NCBI GenBank assembly: GCA_016703785.1
Contig: JADJBM010000030.1
Location: 1 to 64,000, forward strand
Length of the DNA stretch: 64,000 nucleotides
From: Betaproteobacteria bacterium
GTDB lineage: Bacteria > Pseudomonadota > Gammaproteobacteria > Burkholderiales > Rhodocyclaceae
Reading direction: 5' to 3'
The notes under the pieces: model-generated
What the model was told of the DNA's origin: nothing
Database searches by the model: none
Seen by the model: the letters and a program-made list of their open reading frames with translations, nothing else
Program-made: the position numbers and the translations under genes
Shown here: one piece after another, positions 17,778 to 26,526 of the stretch
Layout: each line of letters opens with the position of its first letter
Position numbering within the stretch: the stretch's first letter is position 1

Positions 17778-18125
17778 ATGGCCATCAAGCGCGAAGAATT
17801 GAAAGGAATGAATTTCCAGGAGGTGGCCACTGGCCGTCGTCTGGCGCCGGTGCATCCCGGCGAAGTACTGATGAAGGACTTCATCGAACCGATGGAACTC
17901 ACCCGCTACAAGGTCGCCAAGCTTGCCGGCGTGCAGCAGCGTCGCATTGACGAGATTTGCGCCGGCCAGCGCGGCATCACGGCCGATACGGCGTTACGCC
18001 TTGCCAGGCTTTTCGGCACCGATGCGCAGTTCTGGGTCAACCTTCAGGCGCAGTACGATCTGGAAACGACTGAAAAGGAGATGCGCAAGCGCATCGAGCA
18101 GGAAGTCACGCCCCTCGCTGCCTAG
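17778..18125 (+). CDS. higA: HigA, antitoxin with Xre-type helix-turn-helix
   Basis: This 115-residue protein belongs to the HigA family: HPGEVLMKDFIEPMELTRYKVAKLAGV leads into an HTH (residues about 37-70), followed by LARLFGTDAQFWVNLQAQYDL, the usual C-terminal signature. It neutralises HigB and represses the operon. The ATG at 17778 follows a good AGGAGG-like site (TTAGGAGG). A later ATG (17808) would remove the first ten residues and cannot be excluded. Confidence 0.9.
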   Translation: MAIKREELKGMNFQEVATGRRLAPVHPGEVLMKDFIEPMELTRYKVAKLAGVQQRRIDEICAGQRGITADTALRLARLFGTDAQFWVNLQAQYDLETTEKEMRKRIEQEVTPLAA

Positions 18126-18275
18126 TCCACGGGGATTGTGAGCGTCTCGCCTTACGGCGATCCACTCATCCCTCGCGCTGCGAGGGACCGCCCTGCGGGC
18201 GTCCTGCGCACTCCTCCCACTGGTCGGAGCGCTGGTCGAACCGTGGGGTTCTGCTGCACCCGCAGGAAAACCAAA

Positions 18276-18303
18276 CAAAAAAGCCACCGCTCAGGCGGTG
18301 GCT
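18276..18303 (-). terminator. Rho-independent terminator of tRNA-Glu
   Basis: A 9-base stem (AGCCACCGC/GCGGTGGCT, loop TCAG) on the minus strand is followed by a T7 run. It begins eight bases after the tRNA-Glu 3' end and may also stop higBA transcription from the other side. Confidence 0.8.
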
Positions 18304-18311
18304 TTGTTGTT

Positions 18312-18387
18312 TGGCGTCCCCACGGGGATTCGAACCCCGGTTACCGCCGTGAAAGGGCGATGTCCTAGGCCTCTAGACGATGGGGAC
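18312..18387 (-). tRNA. tRNA-Glu (anticodon TTC)
   Basis: A 76-base tRNA with encoded CCA. On the minus strand it starts GTCCCCATCGTCTAGAGG, has an anticodon arm CGCC-CTTTCAC-GGCG with TTC in the loop, and a T-arm GGGGTTCGAATCCCC. Its 3' end is duplicated at 17373-17403, so it serves as an integration target. Confidence 0.95.
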
Positions 18388-18419
18388 CCGAGTACTGCTT
18401 CGAAGTCGTATGTGTCTTG

Positions 18420-18495
<76 letters not shown>

Positions 18496-18551
18496 ACAGA
18501 GGAGCGCGAATTATACGTAGCCCCCCCGCTCTTGTAAACCCTATAAGCCGC

Positions 18552-19961
18552 TTAAAGCACCTTGCCCGGATTCATCAGGCCATGCGGGTCGAGGGCCTGC
18601 TTGACGGCGCGCATGAGGTCCATTTCCACGGCGCTCTTGTAGCGCAGGATTTCCGTACGCTTGAGCTGGCCCAGTCCATGCTCGGCGGAAATCGAGCCGT
18701 CCAGGTCGGCGACGATGTCGTGCACGATGCGGTTGGCCTGTGGCGTCTGCGCGATGAAGTCGGCGTTCGCCGCCGCCTCCGGCCGCGACAGGTTGTAGTG
18801 CAGGTTGCCGTCGCCGATATGGCCGAAGGTGACGATGCGCACGGCGGGAAAGGCGCGCTGCAGTTCGGCATCGGCGCGGGCGATGAACTCGGCGATGCGC
18901 GATACCGGCACGGCGATGTCGTGCTTGATGCTGACGCCCTCGATGCGCTGCGCCTCGGAGATGTTCTCACGCAGCTGCCAGAAGGCTTGCCGCTGGGCGA
19001 GATCCTGCCCCATGGCAGCATCCGCCACCCGCCCCGCTTCGATCTCCGTGCCGAGGATCGCCTCCAGCGTGCCGGCCAGGTCGAAATCCGCCAGCGTGTC
19101 GGTGAGTTCGGTCAGCACATACCAGGGCGAGGCGACGGCAAGCGGGTCGCGCGTGTCGGGAATGTGCCTGAGCACCAGTTCCAGCGCCGGCCGGGCGATG
19201 ATCTCGAAGCCGGTGACGCGCTCGCCGCAGGCGCCGCGCAATCGCGACAGCAGCTCGACCGCCGATGCGGGATCACGCACCGACAGCCAGGCCGTGGCGG
19301 CCTGGCGCGGGCGCGGGAAGAGCTTCAGCACCGCGGCGGTAATGATGCCCAGCGTGCCCTCGGCGCCGATGAACAGGTGCTTGAGATCGTAGCCGGTGTT
19401 GTCCTTGCGCAGGCCGCGCAGGCCATGCCAGATGCGCCCGTCGGGCAGCACGGCTTCGATCCCCAGCGTCAAGTCGCGCATGTTGCCGTAGCGCAGAACA
19501 GCGACGCCGCCAGCATTGGAGGACAGGTTGCCGCCGATCTCGCAGCTGCCCTCGGAGGCCAGCGAGAGGGGAAACAGCCGGTCGGCGTGCTCGGCCGCCG
19601 CCTGCACCTCGGCCAGCAGGCAGCCGGCTTCAGCAGTGAGCGTGTTGTTGTCGGAATCGATCGCGCGGATGCGCTTCATGCGCGAGAGATTGATGACCAC
19701 CTCTTGGCCATCGTGGTGCGGCGTCGCGCCGCCAACGAGGCCGGTGTTGCCGCCCTGTGGCACCATGGGGACGCGTTCCACGGCACACTGCGCGACGACG
19801 GCAGCGACCTCCTCCATCGTGGCCGGCTTGACGACGCAGCGCGCGCGGCCAGTGTAGCGGCCGCGCCAGTCGGTGAGGTGGCTGTCCATGTCGTTGCCCG
19901 TCAGTACGGCGGCATCGCCGACGATGGCGGCAAGGCGGCGGTTGAAGACCTCAGTATTCAT
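18552..19961 (-). CDS. FAD-binding oxidoreductase, GlcD/D-2-hydroxyacid dehydrogenase type
   Basis: This flavoprotein of 469 residues oxidises a D-2-hydroxyacid, with a type-4 FAD-binding domain (VPMVPQGGNTGLVGG near residue 69) and a C-terminal FAD-oxidase domain with FGHIGDGNLHYN (near 376) and SAEHGLGQLK. Candidates are D-lactate, glycolate or D-2-hydroxyglutarate; the exact substrate cannot be told. There is no signal peptide. The ATG overlaps the rimO stop (ATGA), so it is cotranslated with rimO. The large open frame on the opposite strand is a codon-bias shadow. Confidence 0.88.
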   Translation of the reverse strand: MNTEVFNRRLAAIVGDAAVLTGNDMDSHLTDWRGRYTGRARCVVKPATMEEVAAVVAQCAVERVPMVPQGGNTGLVGGATPHHDGQEVVINLSRMKRIRAIDSDNNTLTAEAGCLLAEVQAAAEHADRLFPLSLASEGSCEIGGNLSSNAGGVAVLRYGNMRDLTLGIEAVLPDGRIWHGLRGLRKDNTGYDLKHLFIGAEGTLGIITAAVLKLFPRPRQAATAWLSVRDPASAVELLSRLRGACGERVTGFEIIARPALELVLRHIPDTRDPLAVASPWYVLTELTDTLADFDLAGTLEAILGTEIEAGRVADAAMGQDLAQRQAFWQLRENISEAQRIEGVSIKHDIAVPVSRIAEFIARADAELQRAFPAVRIVTFGHIGDGNLHYNLSRPEAAANADFIAQTPQANRIVHDIVADLDGSISAEHGLGQLKRTEILRYKSAVEMDLMRAVKQALDPHGLMNPGKVL

Positions 19962-21292
19962 GGCTCGACGACTTCGGCATAAAGGTCATGGACATCGCAG
20001 TCGGTGACGCGGACGCGGACAAACTCGCCGACCTCGAGGTGCTCGCCGTTCGGGATGTGCACCAGGCCGTCGATCTCCGGCGCATCGGCCTGGCTTCGCG
20101 CCACGGCGCCCTCTTCATCGACCTCCTCGACCAGGACCTCGATTTCGCGGCCGATCTTTTGCTCGAGGCGCAGCGTGCTGATGTCCTCCTGCAGTTCCAT
20201 CAGGCGGCTCCGGCGCTCCTCGCGCAGCGCCTCCGGCACCGCATCGGGCAAGGCATTGGCCGCGGCGCCCTCCACCGGGGAATAGGCAAAGGCGCCGACG
20301 CGATCGAGCTGCGCTTCCTCGAGGAACTGCAGGAGCATCTCGAAATCGGCCTCGGTCTCGCCGGGGAAGCCGGTGATGAAGGTGCTGCGGATAGTCAGTT
20401 CCGGGCATACGGCGCGCCAGGCACGCACGCGCGCCAGGACGTTCTCGGCACTCGCCGGCCGCTTCATCAGCTTGAGGATGCGCGGGCTGGCGTGCTGGAA
20501 GGGCACGTCGAGGTAGGGGAGGATTTTGCCCTCGGCCATCAGCGGGATGAGGTCGTCCACGCTGGGATAGGGATAGACGTAATGCAGGCGCACCCAGATG
20601 CCCAGTTCGCCCAAAGCCTTTGCCAATTCCAGCAGCCGCGTCTTCACCGGCTTGCCGCCCCAGAAGCCGGTGCGGTATTTGAGGTCGACACCGTAGGCAC
20701 TGGTGTCCTGCGAGACGACGAGCAATTCCTTCACGCCGGCAGCAACGAGGTTCTCCGCGTCGCGCATGACTTCGCTGACGGGACGGCTGACGAGATCGCC
20801 GCGCATCGAGGGAATGATGCAGAAGGTGCAGCGATGGTTGCAGCCTTCGGAAATCTTCAGGTAGGCGTAATGCCGCGGCGTCAGCTTGATTCCCTGCGGA
20901 GGGACAAGGTCCTCGAAGGGGTCGTGCGGCTTGGGCAGGTGCCGGTGCACCTCCTGCATGACCTGCTCGGTGGCGTGCGGGCCGGTCACGGCCAGCACCT
21001 GCGGGTGGGCGGCCAGCACCACGTCCTCCTTGGCACCCAGGCAGCCGGTGACGATGACGCGGCCGTTTTCCGCCAGCGCCTCACCGATGGCGTCGAGCGA
21101 TTCGGCCACGGCGGCGTCGATGAAGCCACAGGTGTTTACGACGACGAGGTCAGCGCCGCCATAATCGGGCACGATGTCGTAGCCCTCTGCGCGCAGGCGC
21201 GTCAGGATCTGCTCGGAATCAACGAGGGCTTTCGGGCAGCCGAGGGAGACGAAACCGACCTTCGGCTGGATGGCAGCTTTCTTGCGTGGCAT
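19958..21292 (-). CDS. rimO: RimO, ribosomal protein S12 methylthiotransferase
   Basis: This 444-residue radical-SAM enzyme adds a methylthio group to the conserved Asp of ribosomal protein S12. The N-terminal UPF0004 domain starts at KVGFVSLGCPKALVDSE, the radical-SAM cluster motif is EGCNHRCTFCIIP near residue 142, and the C-terminal TRAM-like part ends the protein. The ATG at 21292 (MPRKKAAIQPKV) is preferred over an upstream in-frame ATG because the added 37 residues are low-complexity basic sequence outside the family. Confidence 0.93.
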   Translation of the reverse strand: MPRKKAAIQPKVGFVSLGCPKALVDSEQILTRLRAEGYDIVPDYGGADLVVVNTCGFIDAAVAESLDAIGEALAENGRVIVTGCLGAKEDVVLAAHPQVLAVTGPHATEQVMQEVHRHLPKPHDPFEDLVPPQGIKLTPRHYAYLKISEGCNHRCTFCIIPSMRGDLVSRPVSEVMRDAENLVAAGVKELLVVSQDTSAYGVDLKYRTGFWGGKPVKTRLLELAKALGELGIWVRLHYVYPYPSVDDLIPLMAEGKILPYLDVPFQHASPRILKLMKRPASAENVLARVRAWRAVCPELTIRSTFITGFPGETEADFEMLLQFLEEAQLDRVGAFAYSPVEGAAANALPDAVPEALREERRSRLMELQEDISTLRLEQKIGREIEVLVEEVDEEGAVARSQADAPEIDGLVHIPNGEHLEVGEFVRVRVTDCDVHDLYAEVVEP

Positions 21293-21338
21293 TCTGTTCG
21301 GGGAGGCGTGCGGCAGGGGCTGGGCCGCGGCACAACGC

Positions 21339-21962
21339 TTACTTTTTCTCGGGTGCGGGCGCTTCGGCGGCTTCCTTCCTCTCGCCGCTGTTCCTCGCGG
21401 CATCGCCCTTGTCGCCGGCCTTGCCGGGCGCCGTGAAGGCGGGAATCTGGAAGCCCGAGAACATGTTGCGCGTCTGGCTCTCGATCTGTTCCTGCATCTG
21501 CATGAACATGTTCTTCGACTGCTCCATGTACGCGCCCATCATGCTCTGCATGGCGGGACCCTGGAAGTTGAGGAACTGCGCCCACAGGTCCTTGCTCGCC
21601 GGATTGTTCTCGCCGTACAGGGCCTGGGCCTGTCCCTGCAGCTTGGCCTGCATGTCGGTGAAGGCCTTGATGTTGCCCTCCAGGTACTTGCCCATCATGC
21701 CCTGCATGGCGTTGCCGTAGAAGCGGATCATCTGCGACAGCAGGTCGCTGGTGAACATCGGCATGCCGCCGCTTTCCTCTTCGAGGATGATCTGCAGCAG
21801 GATGGGGCGCGTGAGATCCTCGCTGCTCTTCGCGTCGACGACCTGGAAGTCCTCGTTTTTCAGGACCAGTTCCTTGACATCCGCCAGGGTAATGTAGGAA
21901 CTCGTTCGTGTGTCGTAGAGGCGTCGGTTCGGGTATTTCTTGATCAGTCTGGATTCGGCCAT
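21339..21962 (-). CDS. phaR: PhaR, polyhydroxyalkanoate synthesis repressor
   Basis: PhaR of 207 residues binds DNA and PHA granules and represses phasin genes until polymer is made. The N-terminal DNA-binding domain begins RLIKKYPNRRLYDT and the PHB-accumulation domain follows (MPMFTSDLLSQMIRFYGNAM). The C-terminal part has repeated Met/Gln-rich helices and a disordered Ala/Lys/Glu tail. The start at MAESRLIKKYPN (21962) fits the family. It is downstream of phaB in the PHA gene cluster. Confidence 0.93.
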   Translation of the reverse strand: MAESRLIKKYPNRRLYDTRTSSYITLADVKELVLKNEDFQVVDAKSSEDLTRPILLQIILEEESGGMPMFTSDLLSQMIRFYGNAMQGMMGKYLEGNIKAFTDMQAKLQGQAQALYGENNPASKDLWAQFLNFQGPAMQSMMGAYMEQSKNMFMQMQEQIESQTRNMFSGFQIPAFTAPGKAGDKGDAARNSGERKEAAEAPAPEKK

Positions 21963-22034
21963 GCTGTTATCTCCTCCCCCCAATTCCGTACCGATTATAC
22001 GCAAAGCCCCGATTGCCATTGGGGTTTCACCATT

Positions 22035-22775
22035 TCAGCACATGTGCAAACCGCCGTTGATAGACAGTGTCGATCCCGTCATATAGCCGGCAAACTCCGA
22101 AGACAGGTAGGCCACCAGCTTGCCGATTTCCTCGGGCTTGCCGAGCCGGCCCATCGGGATCTGGGCGACGATCTGCTCGCGCACCTCGGGCTTGATCGCC
22201 ATCACCATGTCGGTGCCGACATAGCCCGGCGCGATGGCATTGACGGTGACGCCCTTGCGCGCCACTTCCTGGGCGATGGCCTTGGTGAAGCCGAGGATGC
22301 CGGCCTTGGCAGCCGAGTAGTTGGCCTGGCCGAACTGTCCCTTGATGCCATTCACCGAAGAGATATTGATGACGCGGCCCCAGCCCCGCTCGGCCATGCC
22401 GGGCAACACCTGGTGCGTGACATTGAACACGCTGTTGAGGTTCACGTCGATCACGGCATTCCAGTCCGACGCCTGCATCTTGCGGAACATGTTGTCGCGC
22501 GTGATGCCGGCGTTGTTCACCAGCACGTCGACCGGTCCGATATCGGACTCGATGCGCCTGACCATCGCGCTGCAGGATTCGTAATCGGACACATTGCCCT
22601 CGGCCGCGTGAAATTCGAACCCAGCCGCCCTGTTCTGCTCCAGCCATTCGTCCTTCTGCGGAAAACCTGGCAGGCAGTTGGCCACCACGACAAATCCGTC
22701 CTCGGCCAGGGCACGGCAGATCGCCGTGCCCAAGCCCCCCATGCCGCCCGTAACGAGCGCAACCTTCTTCGACAT
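22035..22775 (-). CDS. phaB: PhaB, acetoacetyl-CoA reductase (copy 2)
   Basis: This 246-residue short-chain dehydrogenase reduces acetoacetyl-CoA to (R)-3-hydroxybutyryl-CoA with NADPH. It shows the Rossmann TGGMGGLG, NNAGITRD, the catalytic Ser in ISSVNGIKGQFGQANYSAAKAG with the YxxxK, and the PhaB ending TLSINGGLHMC. It follows a very similar copy after 71 bases. Sequence differences between the copies are spread over the whole length, so the duplication is not recent. Confidence 0.93.
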   Translation of the reverse strand: MSKKVALVTGGMGGLGTAICRALAEDGFVVVANCLPGFPQKDEWLEQNRAAGFEFHAAEGNVSDYESCSAMVRRIESDIGPVDVLVNNAGITRDNMFRKMQASDWNAVIDVNLNSVFNVTHQVLPGMAERGWGRVINISSVNGIKGQFGQANYSAAKAGILGFTKAIAQEVARKGVTVNAIAPGYVGTDMVMAIKPEVREQIVAQIPMGRLGKPEEIGKLVAYLSSEFAGYMTGSTLSINGGLHMC

Positions 22776-22846
22776 CGCAGTGCTTCCTTTGACAACAATG
22801 AAACCGTAAATCGACCGCCCAGAGCCAAGGACGGTCGGCGAATTGC

Positions 22847-23587
22847 TCAGAACATGTGCTGCCCGCCGTTGATGGAAATGTTGGCACCCGTCACGAAGGC
22901 CGCTTCCTCGGAGGCGAGGTAAGCCACCAGGCCAGCCACCTCTTCCGGCTTGCCGAGCCGGCCTTGCGGGATCTGCGGCAGAATCTTCGAGTCCAGCACT
23001 TCCTGCGGGATGGCCATCACCATCTTGGTGCCGATGTAGCCGGGGCTGATCGTATTCACGGTCACGCCCTTGCGCGACACTTCCAGTGCCAGCGCCTTGG
23101 TGAAGCCATGCATGCCGGCCTTGGCGGCGGAATAGTTGGTCTGGCCGAAGGCGCCCTTCTGGCCGTTCACGGAGGAGACATTGATGACGCGGCCCCAGCC
23201 GCGATCCACCATGCCGTCCATCACCTGCTTCGTCATGTTGAAGACGCTGTCCAGGTTGGTCTTCATGACCACATCCCAATCGCCCTTGGTCATCTTCTTG
23301 AACGTCATGTCGCGCGTGATGCCGGCGTTGTTCACCAGCACGTCGACGGGTCCGAGGTCCTTCGTCACCGTATCCACGCAGGCCTTGCACGAATCGAAGT
23401 CGGCCACGTCGCAGGGATAGGCGTGAAAATCGTAGCCCTGCGTCTGCATCTGTTTCAACCAGTCCTTCGCCTTGGTGTTGCTCGGGCTGTAGGTGGTCAC
23501 CACCTTGTAGCCCAGTGCGGCCATCTTGATGCAGACCGCCTCGCCCAACCCGCCCATGCCACCCGTTATAAGCGCAACTCTCGACAT
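22847..23587 (-). CDS. phaB: PhaB, acetoacetyl-CoA reductase (copy 1)
   Basis: This 246-residue PhaB has the same motifs as the downstream copy: ALITGGMGGLGEAV, NNAGITRDMTFKKM, VSSVNGQKGAFGQTNYSAAK and the ending ISINGGQHMF. It lies 67 bases after phaC, in the same orientation, and supplies the monomer for the synthase. It is the copy nearest to phaC and probably the main one. Confidence 0.94.
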   Translation of the reverse strand: MSRVALITGGMGGLGEAVCIKMAALGYKVVTTYSPSNTKAKDWLKQMQTQGYDFHAYPCDVADFDSCKACVDTVTKDLGPVDVLVNNAGITRDMTFKKMTKGDWDVVMKTNLDSVFNMTKQVMDGMVDRGWGRVINVSSVNGQKGAFGQTNYSAAKAGMHGFTKALALEVSRKGVTVNTISPGYIGTKMVMAIPQEVLDSKILPQIPQGRLGKPEEVAGLVAYLASEEAAFVTGANISINGGQHMF

Positions 23588-23654
23588 GACCTTCTCTCCT
23601 TTGTTGTGCGGGGACTGTGCTTGTTTGACCCGCCGCGCCTCCCCTGATACGCGA

Positions 23655-25385
23655 CTAAGCTTTTTCCTTGACGTAGCGCCCCGGCGCCACTTCGCCCGGC
23701 TTGTGGCGTTTGCTGCCGAGTGTCTTGCGCGCCGGACGTTCTGCACCCGCAAAGCGCTTGAGCCATTCTATCCAATGCGGCCACCAGCTGCCCGGGTGCT
23801 CCGTTGACCCGGTCAGCCAGTCACTAGCGGTGGCCGCCGGGGCATCATTGCGCCAGTGGCTGCGCTTGCCCTTGGCCGGCGGGTTGATCACGCCGGCGAT
23901 GTGGCCGGAGGCGCCCATCACGAAGGTCGTCTCGCCGCCGAGGATGTCGCGCGAAAGGTAGGCGCTGTGCCAGGGCACGATGTGGTCTTCGCGGCTGGAA
24001 TAGAGGTAGGCCGGCATGTCGAGCCGGCCGAGGTCGGCGGCGGTGCCGCACATCGCCAGCCGGCCCGGCTCGCGCAGGGCGTTCTCCAGGTAGAGGTGGC
24101 GCAGGTACCAGACGGCGAAGGGGCCGGGCAGGTTGGTGCTGTCGGCGTTCCAGTAGAGCAGGTCGAAGGCCGGCGGCTTGCCGCCCTTGAGGTAGTTGCC
24201 GACCACGTACTGCCAGATCAGATCGTTGGCGCGCAGGCTGGAGAAGGCCGAGGCGAGTTCGGCGCCACGCAGCAGTCCGCCCTTCCCAATGGCCGCCTCG
24301 CGCGCGGCGACCGAGGCCTCATCGAGATAATTGACGACCTCGCCTCCATCGGAGAAATCGAGCAGCGTGGTGAGCAGCGTGAGGCTCGTCGCGGGATCCT
24401 CGCCGCGCGCCTTGGCCACCGACAACGCTGCAGACAGGATGGTACCGCCGACGCAGAAGCCGAGCGCGTTGAGTTGGTCGACACCGCCGATCTCGCGGGC
24501 CACTGCGAGGGCCTTGAGCGCGCCCTGCTCCACGTAATCGTCCCAGCCGAGAAGGCCGAGGTCAGCCTGCGGGTTGCGCCAGGAAACGAGGAACACCGTC
24601 ATGCCCTGCTCGACGGCATGGCGCACGAAGGAGTTCTCCGGTTGCAGGTCGAGGATGTAGAACTTGTTGATGCAGGGCGGCACGATCACCAGCGGCCGCT
24701 CGAAAACCTTGTTCGTCGATGGCGCGTACTGGATGAGCTGGATCAGATCGTTCTCGAAGACCACCCGACCCGGCGTCGTCGCCAGGTTTCGCCCCACTTC
24801 GAAGGCGGCATCGTCGGTCATCGAGATGCGGCCCTTGCCGAGGTCGGCCACCAGGTTCTGGATGCCGGCGGTGATGCTGGCGCCCTGGGTTTCCAGCGCC
24901 GTCTTGATGAATTCCGGGTTGGTTGCCACGAAATTGGAAGGTGCCATGGCATCGACGAACTGCCGCGAAAAGAACTTCAGGCGGTTGCGCGCCGCCTCAT
25001 CGTCCAGCGGCGCGGACTCGACCAGCCTGGCGATAAACTCGGCATTCAGCAGATACGCCTGGCGTACATAGTCATAATAGGGACTCTCCGACCAGGCCGG
25101 CGAAGCGAAGCGCTTGTCCCACCGGGGCGTCCCGCCGTCGTCGCCCGCGGCGGGCATGGCGGCACCGCCCTGCTGTTGCAGCATGCTCTGCCACAGCAGG
25201 GCGTGGCGCTCCGCAAATTCTTTCTGCAGGCGGGAAATGGCTTGATTCTGCGGGAATTGGGCTGCGGGTAGGGATTGGGCAACCGGCTGACCGGTCATGA
25301 CGCTCATGAACCCCTGCGCGAACGCTTGCCCGGCCTGAAAAAGATTCTGCAATGCAGCCGCATCGGGCTGAGGGTTACCGGACAT
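23655..25385 (-). CDS. phaC: PhaC, class I poly(3-hydroxyalkanoate) synthase
   Basis: This synthase of 576 residues polymerises (R)-3-hydroxyacyl-CoA into PHA at the granule surface. It has an alpha/beta-hydrolase core with the lipase-like box GFCVGGT (nucleophile Cys near residue 318), the Asp/His partners in SREDHIVPWHSAY and ASGHIAGVINPP, and the class I N-terminal domain. Length is typical for class I, and no phaE is present. It heads the phaC-phaB-phaB-phaR series on the minus strand; AGGGAGAG lies upstream of the ATG. Confidence 0.95.
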   Translation of the reverse strand: MSGNPQPDAAALQNLFQAGQAFAQGFMSVMTGQPVAQSLPAAQFPQNQAISRLQKEFAERHALLWQSMLQQQGGAAMPAAGDDGGTPRWDKRFASPAWSESPYYDYVRQAYLLNAEFIARLVESAPLDDEAARNRLKFFSRQFVDAMAPSNFVATNPEFIKTALETQGASITAGIQNLVADLGKGRISMTDDAAFEVGRNLATTPGRVVFENDLIQLIQYAPSTNKVFERPLVIVPPCINKFYILDLQPENSFVRHAVEQGMTVFLVSWRNPQADLGLLGWDDYVEQGALKALAVAREIGGVDQLNALGFCVGGTILSAALSVAKARGEDPATSLTLLTTLLDFSDGGEVVNYLDEASVAAREAAIGKGGLLRGAELASAFSSLRANDLIWQYVVGNYLKGGKPPAFDLLYWNADSTNLPGPFAVWYLRHLYLENALREPGRLAMCGTAADLGRLDMPAYLYSSREDHIVPWHSAYLSRDILGGETTFVMGASGHIAGVINPPAKGKRSHWRNDAPAATASDWLTGSTEHPGSWWPHWIEWLKRFAGAERPARKTLGSKRHKPGEVAPGRYVKEKA

Positions 25386-25496
25386 CCACTGCTCTCCCTT
25401 TGACGGTCATACGGGGCACCAACCGTCCGATTGAGAGGGGATTTTGCACCGCAACATAACCCCTGTCAACGAAACCCCCGAGAGTAGAATATCGGC

Positions 25497-25769
25497 ATGT
25501 ACATCGTCGCCATAGGCTGGCTCTGGGTCATCCTCATGATGGCACTGACGGAAGTAAGCGTGACAGCAGGCGTGCTGACTTTCCTCTTCTATGGCCTTTT
25601 CCCGCTGGCCCTGTTCCTCTGGCTGTTCGGCACGCCGGCCCGGCGGCGAGCCCAACGAGCCTCCCCCCGCCCGCTTCCCGAGGAAGTGGGCGACGGTCGT
25701 TCGTCAGCCGTGATGCTCGACGAGGAAACGCGCCAGCGCGATCGAGGCGACGCCGGCCGCGATGAGTAG
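25497..25769 (+). CDS. Small hypothetical membrane protein
   Basis: This 90-residue protein has two hydrophobic segments (about residues 2-15 and 21-43) followed by a basic turn and a charged tail. It starts between the divergent phaC and convergent zinc transporter genes. Its last 66 bases overlap the 3' end of the ZIP gene on the other strand, and the tail after about residue 60 looks like shadow sequence of that gene. It resembles short uncharacterised proteins of betaproteobacteria. Confidence 0.5.
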   Translation: MYIVAIGWLWVILMMALTEVSVTAGVLTFLFYGLFPLALFLWLFGTPARRRAQRASPRPLPEEVGDGRSSAVMLDEETRQRDRGDAGRDE

Positions 25770-26492
25770 CACCTGCTGCAGCGTGGCGTGCAGTTCGGTG
25801 CGCTTGTGCAAGCCGGGAATGAGGTCGGCTACGGCGACGTAGATCATGCTTGCTGCGGCCAGGGCCAGGAACACCGGCACCACGCCCTGCACCGCCGACA
25901 GGGCGAAGTAGGCAAGCAGGCCGCCCACCAGCGTGGCGAGGCTGGAGAGCAGGTTGAAGGCCAGCGCCTTCATGCGCGAATAGCCCGAATGCAGCAGGAT
26001 GAGGAAGTCGCCGACCTCCTGCGGAATTTCGTGGGCGATGATGGCCAGGGCGGTGACGATGCCCAGCCGCACGTCCTGCATGAAGGCGGCGGCGATCAGC
26101 ACGCCGTCGACGAAATTGTGGAAGGTGTCGCCCACGAGGATGAGCAGCCCGCTGCGGCCGTGATCTTCCACCGCGGCATGCGCCTCGTGCCCCTCGCAGT
26201 GATGGTCGTGGCAATGGCGCCACAGCACCAGCTTCTCCAGCACGAAGAACCCAAGAATCCCGGCCAGGACGATGGCGGTCGCCGTGCCGGCGTCGTCCTG
26301 CGCCTCAATGGCGTGCGGCAGCACTTCGAGGAAGGCCGCGCCCAGTAGCGCGCCGATGGCATAGCTGATGAGGTGCGGCACCCAACCGCCGCGCGCGGTC
26401 AGCGCGAAGAGCGCGGCGGCGAATACCGACAATGCGCCGCCGGCGATGGAGGCGACGAGTATCCAGGCGAGAACGGACATGGCGTTATCCAA
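25704..26492 (-). CDS. ZIP-family divalent metal transporter
   Basis: This inner-membrane protein of 262 residues has about eight hydrophobic segments, a His-rich loop between segments 3 and 4 (CHDHHCEGHEAH) and the conserved segment 4-5 metal-binding motifs HNFVDG and HEIPQEVGDF. ZIP proteins bring Zn2+ or Fe2+ into the cytoplasm. An alternative start (MSVLAWILVA) lies four residues in, at 26480. Confidence 0.92.
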   Translation of the reverse strand: MDNAMSVLAWILVASIAGGALSVFAAALFALTARGGWVPHLISYAIGALLGAAFLEVLPHAIEAQDDAGTATAIVLAGILGFFVLEKLVLWRHCHDHHCEGHEAHAAVEDHGRSGLLILVGDTFHNFVDGVLIAAAFMQDVRLGIVTALAIIAHEIPQEVGDFLILLHSGYSRMKALAFNLLSSLATLVGGLLAYFALSAVQGVVPVFLALAAASMIYVAVADLIPGLHKRTELHATLQQVLLIAAGVASIALARFLVEHHG

Positions 26493-26526
26493 ATTGGGAA
26501 GCGCGGATTATACGCGCGGGTTCATC

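Noticed and set aside
18582..19982. A 466-residue open frame on the plus strand across the FAD oxidoreductase gene
   Set aside because: It is the antisense shadow of a high-GC gene with clear GlcD motifs on the minus strand; its composition is Ala/Val/His-rich without any motif.
19988..21436. A 482-residue plus-strand frame across rimO
   Set aside because: rimO on the minus strand has radical-SAM and TRAM motifs; the plus frame is a codon-bias shadow.
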